Positions 28,043 through 37,323 are shown, counted from the stretch's first letter. The stretch is DNA of 64,000 bases from Variovorax boronicumulans (GCF_030812215.1 NZ_JAUSSG010000005.1:248001-312000); one strand, 5' to 3'. Notes: a model not told the origin generated them from the sequence alone. Made by a program: numbers and translations.

Positions 28043-31000
28043 ATGAAGATCCGGTATTACGTGATGGCATTGATGGTGCCGTTCGTCACACTGCTGACGC
28101 ACGCGGCAATCACCGGGGTCAGTCCGATGACGACCCTCAGCAACATGGCCACGGCGGTCTCCGAAGCCGTGGCCGACCCGCTCCCGCTGCAGGGACCGGG
28201 CCTGGGCAACCTCACCTACACCTCGGCGGAACTGTTCAAGCCGGTGTCGATGATCACCAGCCCCAACCACCCGCTCGATCCGGCGCACAGCAGCGCCTAC
28301 GAATCGCGCGAGGTGCCCGCCACCTACCCGGGCCGCAAGGACTACGGGATGAACGCGGGCATCATGGTCAACGGCTACTTCCTCACTTCCTTCGCGCCGG
28401 ACAGCGGCCTCGGCCCGGGCGGCTTCCTGCTGTACGACGTGTCGAACCCGCGCCAGATCAAGCTCGTCAAGAAGATCTACGAGCCCGATGACGCCACAGG
28501 TGGTCGCACCAAGGAGTTCCGCGAGACACACTCCTTCGGCACCGCGAAGATCGGCGGCAAGACCTACGTGGTACTGCCCAGCATCAACGGTGTCGAGTTC
28601 TGGGACTTCACCGACATCAACGACATCAAGCAGGTGAAGAAGCTGGCGCTGCCCGGCGTCAACGCCGGCGACTACGAGAACGTGGCCTGGCAGCTCTGGT
28701 GGCAGGCCCCCTACCTGTACGTGGCGTCGGCGGGCCGGGGCATGTTCATCGTCGATGCGAGGGACCCCGCGAATGCCGTGGTCGCCAACCGCGGCGCGGG
28801 CAAGCCCAATCCGGTGCCCACCGGCGAACTCGGCGGTTTCCGACTCGGCCCGATCTTCACGATGGGCAACCACATGGTGCTGACCGCCATGGAAAGCAAC
28901 GGCGGTTTCGCGAGCCTGGACATCTCCGACCCGCTCAATCCCAAGGTGCTCGATTCCATCGTGGGCACCACGCCGTTCTATTACGCGACCTGCTTCGACG
29001 GCCGGAACCTGCACGTCTCCACGCGCAACAGCGGCGCGAAGATGTACAGCTACGACCTCAGCGACCGATCGCGCTTCGTGGCCGAGGACAACCGGCTGGT
29101 CATCGACGAACAGCTGTACTGCGCCACGCAGGACAACTACGTCATTCAAGGCGCGCAGACGCGCATCCACAAGGTGGATGTGAGCAATCCGCTCAACCAC
29201 GTGGAGGTGGGCCGCGGCAGCATCCTGCGCGAGGACGACCCGAACTTCTCGCATTCGGACAACGGCCAGGTCGCGATGTTCGGCAACCTGGTCTTCGTGG
29301 GCAACGACCACGGCTCGGGCAGCGGCTTCGTCGTGCACTCGGTGGACCCCGACATCACCAAGCCTGAAGTCAAGCAGGTCTCGCCCGCCAACGGGGCGAA
29401 GCAGCAGGCGCTGACCTCCCGCATCGGCCTGGGCATGACGGACAACATCCGCCCCGAGAGCGTGAATTCCAACACCTTCATCGTGCGCCCGGTGGGTGGC
29501 AACACGCTGGCGGGCACCTACAGCGTGCAGCTGGGCATCGTCAACTTCCACCCCGAGCAGCCGCTGCAACCGGGCACGAGCTATGAGGTGTTCCTGCCGG
29601 CCAACGGCCTGAAGGACTATGCGGGCAACGCCATCGGCGCGGACTACCGCTCGACCTTCAACACCGGCAACGCGACCGACATCAACCTGATGCACTACTG
29701 GACGCTGGCGGGCAACCTCTCCGACCAGATCGCCAACAACAACGGCACGCCCGCCACCGGCGATGCGTTCGAGAGCATCGGCCTGAACTTCGCGAACCGC
29801 ACCGCCGGTGTGCCGCTGAAGAACGATTCCGTGGCCACCGTGCTGGGCGGCACCGCATCGCTGAGCTTCTACATGAAGACGACGCAGGCGGGCGGCCCCA
29901 ATTCGTGGACCGCGCCGGGCATCTTCGGGCGCGACCAGTCGGGCGGCGCGGACGACGTGTTCTGGGGCTGGCTCGACAGCAACGGGCGCATCAAGCTCTC
30001 GGTCGGCAACGACGGCGGCACCACTTCCACCGCGGCGGTGAACGACGGCAACTGGCACCACGTGGTGCTGACGCGCGACGCGGCCTCGGGTGCGCAGGCG
30101 GTGTACGTCGACGGCGTGAAGACCACTTCGGCGGGCCTCACAGGGACCAAGGGCCTCGCGAACAAGTTCAACGTGCTGGGTCAAATCCAGGGCAACACCG
30201 CGATGTTCAAGGGCACGCTCGCGGAGGTGCGCGTCTACGGCCGCGTGCTGTCCGACACCGAGGTGAACACGCTGCGCGGGCAGGCCATCATCGGCGACCC
30301 CGGCATCGGCGGCGGACCGAAGCTCGTCAACGGCCAGCTGGTGTTCAACCCCGGCACGCTCGGCAGCAGCGGCGCGCAGTTCCGCTGGAACTTCGGCGAC
30401 GGCACGCAGACCGCTTACTCGAACCAGCCGAACTACACCTACACCTACACGCGCCCCGGCCACTTCACGGTCACGCTGACGGTGAAGGATGCGAACGGCC
30501 GCGAGACCTTCTACACCTACAACCTCACCGTGATCGTCCCGACCACGGCGCGGCCGCCCACGCACACCACCAACATCGCGGGCGACGCGAACTCGGTGTA
30601 CTCGGTCAACCCCGACAGCGGCACGGTCGCCGCCATCAACTCCGAGACGCTGGCCAAGCGCTGGGAAGTGCGCGTGGGCGAAGAACCGAAGACGCTGGCG
30701 GTCGGTCCCGACGGCCGCATCTGGGTCACGGTGCAGGGCGAGGACAAGCTGGTGGCGCTCAACGCGGCCGACGGCAGCGTCTCGGCCACCGTGCCGCTCG
30801 CCTACGGCAGCGGCCCCTACGGCGTGACCTTCACGCCCGACGGCGCCAAGGGCCTCCTGACGCTGGAGAGCAAGTCGGTGCTGATGAGCTTCGATCCGAG
30901 CAACGGCAGCACCACCGGCGCGGTCGCGCTGGAAGGCAACCTGCGCGGCATTGCCGTCAACTCCGATGCGCAGGTGGCCTACGTCACGCGCTTCAAGTCC

Positions 31001-32764
31001 AAGATGACCGGCGGCCAGCTGCACAAGGTGAACCTGCAGAGCATGAGCGCGATGACCACCATCGCGCTGCCGGTGGACACCACCACGGTCGACACCGAGA
31101 GCCGTGCGCGCGGCGTCGCCAACTACCTGAGCCAGGTGATCATCTCGCCGGACGGCATGCGGGCGGTGCTGCCTTCGAAGAAGGACAACATCGTGCGCGG
31201 CAAGTTCAGGGACGGCAACAACCTGGTGCACGACCAGACGGTGCGTTCCATCCTCTCGCAGGTCAACCTGCAGACGGCCGCGGAAGTGTTCGCCGAGCAG
31301 ATCGACTTCGACGACCGGGCACCGGCACGCGCCGCGCTGTTCTCGCCGTCGGGCGACTACCTGTTCGTCGCGCAAATGGAAGGCAACCGCGTGGCCATCG
31401 TCGATCCGTACAGCCGCTCGGTGCGCGGCGAGATCAACGCCAGCAGCGCGCCGCACGGCCTGTACCTGGACGCGGCGAGAAAGCGGTTGTTCGTCAACAA
31501 CTTCCTCGCGCGCTCGGTGTCGGTGCACGACGTGGCTTCGGTGCTGGCCTCGGAGACGGCGGCGCCGGTCTTCCTGCAGAACGTCTCGACGGTCGCGCAG
31601 GAGCCGATGTCGCCCGCGGCACTGCGCGGCAAGCAGGTGTTCTACAACGCATCCGACCGGCGCATGAGCAAGGACAACTACATCTCCTGCGCAAGCTGCC
31701 ATGCGGATGCCGGCGACGACGGGATGGTGTGGGACTTCACGCAGCGCGGAGAAGGCCTGCGCCGCACCATCAGCCTCATGGGCAAGCGAGGCCTGGGCCA
31801 CGGCAAGCTGCACTGGACGGCCAACTTCGACGAGGTGCAGGACTTCGAGAACGACATCCGCAACGAATTCGGGGGCACGGGCTTCCTGAGCAACGCGGAC
31901 TTCGCGGCCACCTCCGACCCGCTGGGTGCGCCCAAGGCCGGCAAGAACGCGCAGCTGGACGATCTCGCGGCCTACCTGACCTCGCTGAACAAGTACATGC
32001 GCAGCCCGGCGCGCAACGCCGACGGCAGCCTCAGCGTCGACGCGGCGCGGGGCCAGGCGCTGTTCGCCTCGGCGCAGTGCGTGACCTGCCACACCGGCGC
32101 CACCTTCCGCGACGGACAGCGGCACGACGTGGGCACCATCCAGCTCTCGTCGGGCAAGGGCATGAACCAGCCGCTGGCGGGTGTGGGCTTCGACACGCCG
32201 ACGCTGCTGGGCAGCTGGAACACCGCGGCCTTCTTCCACAACGGCCAGGCCGCCACGTTGCAGGACGTGCTCGCCAGCGGCCACGGCAACGCCAGCAGCC
32301 TGCCGCCCGCCGACGTGGTGGCGATTCGCGAGTACGTGCGGTCGCAGGACAGCGACCCGACGCCGACGATCACCCGCATCCGTTCGAACCTCAGCAACCT
32401 GTGCGTGAACATCAAGGGCGTGTCGACCGCCAGCGGCGCGACGGCGGTGCAGTGGCCGTGCGGCAATGCGAACAACGAGCGGTTCACGGTAACGAGCCTC
32501 ACCGGCGGCTACCTGCAGTTCAAGGCCGAGCACAGCGGCCTGTGCCTGGCGCAGAGCGGCACCGCGACGACGAACGCGGCGGTGGTGCAGCTGGCCTGCT
32601 CGGCCGGCGACACGACGCAGTGGAGCCTCGTGGGCGGCGCGATCAAGAACCGCGCCTCGGGTTCTTGCCTCGACGTGCCGAACAGCTCGACCACGCAGGA
32701 CACCGCGCTGATCACCTGGACCTGCAACGGCGGCACCAACCAGAGCTGGACCCAGTTGCCCTGA
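28043..32764 (+). CDS. Exported mosaic protein: beta-propellers, Ig-like, LamG, PKD, di-haem cytochrome, ricin-type lectin
   Basis: 1573 residues from the ATG at 28043 with GGAGG just upstream. Domain order: N-terminal signal segment (about 1-25); LVIVD/propeller-like region with DVSNP repeats (about 60-440); bacterial Ig-like domain (about 440-545); LamG/concanavalin-like domain (about 550-750, with NDGNWHHVVLTRD); PKD domain (about 765-835, WNFGDGT); YVTN propeller (about 840-1190); a di-haem cytochrome region with CASCH (about 1216) and CVTCH (about 1346) and the peroxidase-like TPTLLGSWNTAAFFHNGQ; ricin B-type lectin domain (about 1420-1573). The YVTN-cytochrome combination is known; adding LamG, PKD and a terminal lectin suggests an extracellular redox or glycan-binding enzyme. 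Substrate unknown. Confidence 0.88.
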   Translation: MKIRYYVMALMVPFVTLLTHAAITGVSPMTTLSNMATAVSEAVADPLPLQGPGLGNLTYTSAELFKPVSMITSPNHPLDPAHSSAYESREVPATYPGRKDYGMNAGIMVNGYFLTSFAPDSGLGPGGFLLYDVSNPRQIKLVKKIYEPDDATGGRTKEFRETHSFGTAKIGGKTYVVLPSINGVEFWDFTDINDIKQVKKLALPGVNAGDYENVAWQLWWQAPYLYVASAGRGMFIVDARDPANAVVANRGAGKPNPVPTGELGGFRLGPIFTMGNHMVLTAMESNGGFASLDISDPLNPKVLDSIVGTTPFYYATCFDGRNLHVSTRNSGAKMYSYDLSDRSRFVAEDNRLVIDEQLYCATQDNYVIQGAQTRIHKVDVSNPLNHVEVGRGSILREDDPNFSHSDNGQVAMFGNLVFVGNDHGSGSGFVVHSVDPDITKPEVKQVSPANGAKQQALTSRIGLGMTDNIRPESVNSNTFIVRPVGGNTLAGTYSVQLGIVNFHPEQPLQPGTSYEVFLPANGLKDYAGNAIGADYRSTFNTGNATDINLMHYWTLAGNLSDQIANNNGTPATGDAFESIGLNFANRTAGVPLKNDSVATVLGGTASLSFYMKTTQAGGPNSWTAPGIFGRDQSGGADDVFWGWLDSNGRIKLSVGNDGGTTSTAAVNDGNWHHVVLTRDAASGAQAVYVDGVKTTSAGLTGTKGLANKFNVLGQIQGNTAMFKGTLAEVRVYGRVLSDTEVNTLRGQAIIGDPGIGGGPKLVNGQLVFNPGTLGSSGAQFRWNFGDGTQTAYSNQPNYTYTYTRPGHFTVTLTVKDANGRETFYTYNLTVIVPTTARPPTHTTNIAGDANSVYSVNPDSGTVAAINSETLAKRWEVRVGEEPKTLAVGPDGRIWVTVQGEDKLVALNAADGSVSATVPLAYGSGPYGVTFTPDGAKGLLTLESKSVLMSFDPSNGSTTGAVALEGNLRGIAVNSDAQVAYVTRFKSKMTGGQLHKVNLQSMSAMTTIALPVDTTTVDTESRARGVANYLSQVIISPDGMRAVLPSKKDNIVRGKFRDGNNLVHDQTVRSILSQVNLQTAAEVFAEQIDFDDRAPARAALFSPSGDYLFVAQMEGNRVAIVDPYSRSVRGEINASSAPHGLYLDAARKRLFVNNFLARSVSVHDVASVLASETAAPVFLQNVSTVAQEPMSPAALRGKQVFYNASDRRMSKDNYISCASCHADAGDDGMVWDFTQRGEGLRRTISLMGKRGLGHGKLHWTANFDEVQDFENDIRNEFGGTGFLSNADFAATSDPLGAPKAGKNAQLDDLAAYLTSLNKYMRSPARNADGSLSVDAARGQALFASAQCVTCHTGATFRDGQRHDVGTIQLSSGKGMNQPLAGVGFDTPTLLGSWNTAAFFHNGQAATLQDVLASGHGNASSLPPADVVAIREYVRSQDSDPTPTITRIRSNLSNLCVNIKGVSTASGATAVQWPCGNANNERFTVTSLTGGYLQFKAEHSGLCLAQSGTATTNAAVVQLACSAGDTTQWSLVGGAIKNRASGSCLDVPNSSTTQDTALITWTCNGGTNQSWTQLP

Positions 32765-32783
32765 CCGTTTGACGCTCCCCTGA

Positions 32784-32815
32784 AAGCCGGCCGCTTCCCG
32801 CGGCCGGCTTTTTTT
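32784..32815 (+). terminator. Strong intrinsic terminator of the mosaic protein gene
   Basis: A perfect 11-bp stem AAGCCGGCCGC (32784-32794) and GCGGCCGGCTT (32800-32810) with a 5-nt loop is followed by seven T in all. It lies 20 nt behind the stop codon and separates the mosaic gene from the downstream c-subunit gene, which therefore needs its own promoter. Confidence 0.93.
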
Positions 32816-32907
32816 CGCCCTGGGCATGACCTCCCACGTCATGGACCGTGCGCACCCGTTGCGGGAAAGTACGTCCATCGATCAACCAACCACCAGGAGA
32901 AAACACA

Positions 32908-33147
32908 ATGACCGGCTTCAACATCCTTCCCCTCGCAGTCGCCCTGCTGATCGGCATCGCAGCGCTCGGCTCTTGCCTGGGCATCGGACTGGTCGGCCAG
33001 AAGTTCCTAGAGAGCACCGCACGCCAGCCCGAGATGGTCGACGTGCTGCAGACCAAGTTCTTCCTGATCGCGGGCGTGACGGACGGCGCCTTCATCATCG
33101 CCACCGGCATCGGCCTCTGGTTTGCGACGGCCAACCCCTTCGGCTGA
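32908..33147 (+). CDS. atpE: Stand-alone F0 ATP synthase c-subunit homologue
   Basis: 79 residues from the ATG at 32908 with AGGAGA at the right spacing; an upstream in-frame ATG at 32848 lacks one. It has the complete c-subunit hairpin: helix 1 PLAVALLIGIAALGSCLGIGLVGQ with Gly-spaced residues, the polar loop ARQPE, and helix 2 FFLIAGVTDGAFIIATGIGLWFA with the proton-carrying Asp (VTDGAF). No other ATP synthase subunit is near. The usual betaproteobacterial c-subunit sits in atpBEFHAGDC, so this looks like an extra copy. It could build an alternative c-ring, replace the normal one under certain conditions, or be a drifting duplicate. Length and key residues are intact, arguing for function. 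Confidence 0.85.
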   Translation: MTGFNILPLAVALLIGIAALGSCLGIGLVGQKFLESTARQPEMVDVLQTKFFLIAGVTDGAFIIATGIGLWFATANPFG

Positions 33148-33157
33148 ATGCGGCTCA

Positions 33158-33180
33158 GGAGCCCCGGAAACGGGGCCTCC
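33158..33180 (+). terminator. Hairpin behind the c-subunit gene
   Basis: Stem GCCCCG/CGGGGC around a GAAA tetraloop, extended by GGA/TCC past one bulged C, starts 10 nt behind the stop. No T-run follows. It may end or stabilise the short c-subunit transcript. Confidence 0.45.
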
Positions 33181-33227
33181 GCACCAGGAAGTGACACGAT
33201 TCACTGGCACCATTCGTGCTAGCACCG

Positions 33228-33263
33228 TTGACACTAAATCGTTTACGGCTAAAGTATTTAGCC
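33228..33263 (+). promoter_or_regulatory. Promoter with palindromic operator before the Liv-type operon
   Basis: A perfect -35 TTGACA (33228-33233) and a TAAAGT -10 candidate (33250-33255) are 16 nt apart. The -10 is covered by a perfect 17-bp palindrome, GGCTAAA (33247-33253), GTA, TTTAGCC (33257-33263). A repressor bound here would block RNA polymerase. It is about 78 nt before the binding-protein start. Confidence 0.65.
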
Positions 33264-33340
33264 ATCAACGGTTCGATGTTGCCGGTGCTGCATGACGCGG
33301 TGCCGGTGCGTCGTTTCATCCTTCCCCTCTCGGAGAATCC

Positions 33341-34546
33341 ATGAGCCACCTGTCCCCGAAGTCGCCCGCGCTGCCGCGCACCCTGCTCTCGCTGCTGCTC
33401 TGCGGCGCAGCCCTTGGTACTGCAGCGTCGGCCATGGCCGCCCCCGTGAAGGTGGGCTTGGCCCTCGACATCTCGGGGCCTTTCGCGGCATTGGGTGCCG
33501 AGGCGCGCGACGGCTTCGCGCTCGGCATCAAGCAACTGAACGGCAAGCTCGGCGGGCAGGACGTCGAATTCGTGCAGGCCGACATGGCCGGCAGCCCCGA
33601 CCAGGCCAAGCAGCTGGTCGACCGCATGATCCAGCGCGACAAGATCGACATCTTCAGCGGCCCCATCGGCTCCAACGTGGCGCTGGCCGTGGGCCCCACG
33701 CTCTTCAACGCCAAGGTGCCGTACCTCTCGGCCAACGCCGGCCCGAGCCAGTTCGCGGGCGCGCAGTGCAATGCGTATTTCTTCGGCACCGCCTACCAGA
33801 ACGACCAGTTCCATGAAGCCGCCGGCAAGTTCGCACAAGACCGCGGCTTCAAGAAGACCGTGCTCATCGCCCCCAACTACCCCGCCGGCAAGGATGCGCT
33901 GGGCGGCTTCAAGCGCCAGTTCAAGGGCCAGGTGGCCGACGAGCTCTACACCAAGCTCGGCCAGATCGACTACGCCGCCGAGCTCGCGCAGTTGCGCGCG
34001 GCCAAGCCCGACTCGATCTACTTCTTCCTGCCCGGTGCGATGGGCATCAACTTCATCAAGCAGTTCGTGGGTGCGGGTTTGTCGAAGGACATCACGCTCG
34101 TGACCAGCGGCTTCTCGGCCGATGAAGACGTGATCGGTGCCGTCGGAGAGCCGATGCTCGGCCTCTTCAACACCTCGCACTGGGCGCACGACCTGGACAA
34201 CCCCGCCAACAAGGCGTTCGTGGCCGCGTTCCGCAAGGAATACAACGGCCGCTACCCGTCGGTGTATGCAGCGCAGGCTTATGACGCGATCCTCGCGATG
34301 GACGCGGCCGTGAAGCAATCGGGCGGCAACGCGCAGAACCGCGAAGCCGTTGTCGCCGCGCTGAAGAAGGCCAACTACGCCTCCACGCGCGGCGCCTTCA
34401 AGTACGCGAACAACCACTACCCCATCGAGAACTTCTACCTGCGCGTGATCGGCAAGGATGCCCAGGGCAAGGTCACGAACAAGCTGATCAACACTGTCTT
34501 GACCAACTACGGCGACAGCTACGCCGACAAGTGCCCGCTCAAGTAA
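33341..34546 (+). CDS. Branched-chain amino-acid-type ABC binding protein (LivK-like)
   Basis: 401 residues with GGAGA before the ATG. Signal peptide (about 1-33, ending SAMAA) is followed by a type I periplasmic binding protein of the Peripla_BP_6 family: VKVGLALDISGPFAALGAEARDG, then DIFSGPIGSNVALAVGPTLF and KKTVLIAPNYPAGKDALGGFK. The C-terminal VYAAQAYDAILAMDAAVKQSGG is typical. Proteins of this family in betaproteobacteria carry amino acids but also aromatic acids, amides and urea, so leucine is not assured. First gene of the Liv-type row; a repeat element of ~100 bp lies between it and the permease gene. Confidence 0.9.
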   Translation: MSHLSPKSPALPRTLLSLLLCGAALGTAASAMAAPVKVGLALDISGPFAALGAEARDGFALGIKQLNGKLGGQDVEFVQADMAGSPDQAKQLVDRMIQRDKIDIFSGPIGSNVALAVGPTLFNAKVPYLSANAGPSQFAGAQCNAYFFGTAYQNDQFHEAAGKFAQDRGFKKTVLIAPNYPAGKDALGGFKRQFKGQVADELYTKLGQIDYAAELAQLRAAKPDSIYFFLPGAMGINFIKQFVGAGLSKDITLVTSGFSADEDVIGAVGEPMLGLFNTSHWAHDLDNPANKAFVAAFRKEYNGRYPSVYAAQAYDAILAMDAAVKQSGGNAQNREAVVAALKKANYASTRGAFKYANNHYPIENFYLRVIGKDAQGKVTNKLINTVLTNYGDSYADKCPLK

Positions 34547-34560
34547 CTCGCCCCCAGGCG
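34547..34560 (+). repeat. Partial duplicate of the intergenic repeat's 5' end
   Basis: CTCGCCCCCAGGC follows the binding-protein stop (34544-34546) at once and recurs 9 nt later as the beginning of the full element at 34569. This looks like a stub from a tandem or repeated insertion at the same place. Confidence 0.65.
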
Positions 34561-34568
34561 GAACAAAG

Positions 34569-34665
34569 CTCGCCCCCAGGCTGCGCGCACTTCGTGTCGC
34601 TTCTCCTTCCCCCTACCGGGGGCAACACCTGAGGCCCGGCAAAGCCGGTTCCTCGGTGTTTCTCG
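34569..34665 (+). repeat. Dispersed 3'-UTR repeat element, copy 1
   Basis: About 97 bp, beginning CTCGCCCCCAGGCTGCGCG and containing GCACTTCGTGTCGCTTCTCC and two hairpins. Hairpin 1 is CCCCC-TACC-GGGGG. Hairpin 2 is AACACC..GAGG..CCGGC-AAA-GCCGG..CCTC.GGTGTT (34624-34660). It lies between the Liv-type binding protein and permease genes, 22 nt behind the former's stop. Three more copies in the window share the orientation. Confidence 0.88.
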
Positions 34666-34695
34666 AATGAAACCACGGGCAACGCTCTTCATCCT

Positions 34696-35616
34696 ATGAG
34701 TGGAATTCTTGTTCTCGAGCAGCTGCTCAACGGCCTGGGCTACGGCCTGATGCTGTTCCTGCTGGCCGCGGGCCTCACGCTGGTGTTCGGCATCATGGAC
34801 GTGCTGAACCTCGCGCACGGTTCGCTGTTCATGTCGGGCGCCTACGTGGCGGCCGAGGCCCACACGCGCACCGGCTCGTTCACCGCCGCCATCGTGATCG
34901 CGGTGGCGGTCACCGTGGTGGTGGCATTGCTGCTCGAAGTGCTGCTGATGCGCCGCCTCTACACACGCGACCATCTCGCGCAGGTGCTCGCCACCTTCGG
35001 CGTGATCCTGGTGGCCGACGACATCGTGACGATGGCCTGGGGCCCATCGCCCGTGATGGCGCCAACGCCCGCCGCACTCTCGGGCCCGGTGAACCTGATG
35101 GACGGCCTGCCCTACCCGGCCTACCGTCTCGTGATCCTCATCGGCGGGCTGCTGGTGGCGCTCGCGCTGTACCTCCTGGTGAACCACACGCGCATCGGCA
35201 TGCGAGTGCGCGCGGGCGCGTCCGACCGGCCGATGGCCGAGCTGATGGGCGTGCGCGTGGGCCGCATCTTCAACGGCGTGTTCCTGCTCGGTGCGGCGCT
35301 CGCCGCGCTGGCCGGCGCGCTGATGGGGCCGATCGTCGCGGTGCAGGTCGGCATGGGCGAGGCCATCCTGATTCCGGCGCTCGTGGTGCTGGTGATCGGC
35401 GGCATCGGCTCGGTGCGCGGCGCCTTCGTGGCAGCCCTCCTCGTGGGCGTGGTCGACACCATCGGCCGCGCGTTCGTGCCGATGCTGCTGCGCGCCACGC
35501 TGCCGCCCGCCACCGCGGCCGACCTCGGCCCGCTCTTCGCCGAAGTCGCGATGTACGCGCTGATGGTGGTGGTCCTGATCTTCCGGCCCTCGGGGCTGTT
35601 CTCGGCACGCGCATGA
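34696..35616 (+). CDS. livH: Branched-chain amino-acid-type ABC permease (LivH-like)
   Basis: 306 residues, about eight membrane helices. The LivH signatures are seen: LVLEQLLNGLGYGLMLFLLAAGLTLVFGIM at the N-terminus, DVLNLAHGSLFMSGAYVA, and GALAGALMGPIVAVQVGM-like and VVLVIGGIGSVRGAFVAAL in the C-terminal part (the loop that couples to the ATPase). It is separated from the binding-protein gene by 149 nt holding repeat copy 1, and overlaps livM as ATGA. Inner membrane. Confidence 0.92.
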   Translation: MSGILVLEQLLNGLGYGLMLFLLAAGLTLVFGIMDVLNLAHGSLFMSGAYVAAEAHTRTGSFTAAIVIAVAVTVVVALLLEVLLMRRLYTRDHLAQVLATFGVILVADDIVTMAWGPSPVMAPTPAALSGPVNLMDGLPYPAYRLVILIGGLLVALALYLLVNHTRIGMRVRAGASDRPMAELMGVRVGRIFNGVFLLGAALAALAGALMGPIVAVQVGMGEAILIPALVVLVIGGIGSVRGAFVAALLVGVVDTIGRAFVPMLLRATLPPATAADLGPLFAEVAMYALMVVVLIFRPSGLFSARA

Positions 35617-36575
35617 AGACGTCCTCACGCTATCTCGGCCTCGGGCTGGTCTTTGTGCTGCTCGCGGCGTTTCCGCTGGTCGCGCCGCTCTTCGGGCTCG
35701 ACTTCTACATCGGCTTCGTGCGCCGGGTGCTCATCGTGGCGCTGGCCGCGGCGAGCCTCAACTTCATCCTCGGCTTCGGCGGCATGGTGGCGCTCGGGCA
35801 TGCGGGCTTCATCGGCATGGGCGCGTACACGGTGGTCGCGCTCAGCGATGCGGGCGTGATGTCGGCATGGGTGATGTGGCCGCTGGCCGCGCTCGTGGCC
35901 GGCATCGTTGCCGCGCTGATCGGCACGGTGGCGCTGCGCACGCGCGGCGTGTACTTCATCATGACCACGCTGGCCTTCGCGCAGATGCTGTACTTCGTGG
36001 TGGTGTCGCTGCGCCGCTATGGCGGCGACGACGGCTACACGCTCATGAGCCGGCCCACGCTGCTGCCCGGGCTCGACCTGGGCAACGAATCGAACTTCTA
36101 CTGGGTCGTGCTGGTCATCGTGGCGCTCGCGCTTTGGTGGCTGCACCGCGCGACGCAATCGCGCTTCGGCCATGCGCTCATGGGCATCCGCGACAACGAG
36201 ACGCGCATGCGGGCGCTGGGCTATCCGGTGTTCCGGCTGCAGTTGGTGGCGTTCGCGATTGCCGGCGCCATCGCCGGACTGGCGGGTGCGCTTCTTGCAG
36301 GCGGCAACGGTTTCGTCAGCCCCGCGACGATGCACTGGACGCAATCGGCCACGCTGCTGGTGATGGTGGTGATCGGCGGCCTCGGCCGCAGCTGGGGCGG
36401 GCCCGTGGGCGCCATCGTCTGGCTGCTGCTCGAAGAGTTCCTGAAGCAGCACACCGAGCACTGGCACATGCCGCTGGGCCTGCTCCTGATCGCCGTCGCG
36501 TTGTGGGCACCCAAGGGACTGGCCGCACTCGCGCGCCGCCGCCGCGCAGCGTCACTCACCAAGGCAACACCATGA
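35613..36575 (+). CDS. livM: Branched-chain amino-acid-type ABC permease (LivM-like)
   Basis: 320 residues with about nine membrane helices. LivM features are VLIVALAAASLNFILGFGGMVALGHAGFIGMGAY and the coupling-loop region FGHALMGIRDNETRMRALGYPVFRLQ, then VVIGGLGRSWGGPVGAIVW. Overlaps both neighbours as ATGA, showing tight translational coupling within the operon. With LivH it forms the heterodimeric membrane channel. Confidence 0.93.
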   Translation: MKTSSRYLGLGLVFVLLAAFPLVAPLFGLDFYIGFVRRVLIVALAAASLNFILGFGGMVALGHAGFIGMGAYTVVALSDAGVMSAWVMWPLAALVAGIVAALIGTVALRTRGVYFIMTTLAFAQMLYFVVVSLRRYGGDDGYTLMSRPTLLPGLDLGNESNFYWVVLVIVALALWWLHRATQSRFGHALMGIRDNETRMRALGYPVFRLQLVAFAIAGAIAGLAGALLAGGNGFVSPATMHWTQSATLLVMVVIGGLGRSWGGPVGAIVWLLLEEFLKQHTEHWHMPLGLLLIAVALWAPKGLAALARRRRAASLTKATP

Positions 36576-37323
36576 GCCTTTTCAGAATCGAAGGATTGGT
36601 CAAGCGCTTCGGCGGCCTGCTGGCGACCGACCATGTGAGCCTCACCGTCGAACGCGGCGAGGTGCATGCACTGATCGGCCCCAACGGCGCAGGCAAGACC
36701 ACGCTGGTGAACCTGATCACGGGCCTCCTCAAGGCCGACGCGGGCCGCATCCTGCTCGACGAAATCGACATCACCAAGCTGCGCGACCACCAGCGCGTGG
36801 CGGCCGGCATGTCGCGCTGCTTCCAGGTGACGCGCGTGTTCGCCAAGGAAACCGTGCACGACAACCTGATGCTCGCGGCGCAGGCCCATGCAGGCAGCAG
36901 CCTGCGCTTCATGGCGCCGCGCGCGACGGAGCGCGACCTGGTGCAACGCGCCGTTGCGCTGGCCGACCGCGTGGGCCTGGGCAGCGAGCGCGACCGCATC
37001 GCGGGCACGCTCCCGCACGGTGCGCAGCGCGCGCTCGACGTGGCGCTGGCGCTTGCGGCCGACCCCAAGCTGCTGCTGCTCGACGAACCGATGGCCGGCA
37101 TGGGCCCGGACGAATCGGCGCGCATGGTGGAGCTGATCGAATCGCTGCGTGAATCGATGGCCATCCTCCTGATCGAGCACGACATGGATGCGGTGTTCCG
37201 CCTGGCCAACCGGCTCACCGTGCTGGTGCAGGGCCGCGTGCTGATGAGCGGCACGGCCGACGAAGTGCGCGGGCATCCCGACGTGCAGGCGGTGTACCTG
37301 GGCACTGAAGCAGAAGGACACGC

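Noticed and set aside
26654..32878. Very long minus-strand open frame (over 2000 codons) opposite the mosaic protein and aldolase genes
   Set aside because: Arg/His/Val-rich low-complexity translation typical of the antisense of GC-rich genes; the plus strand encodes well-formed domains throughout.
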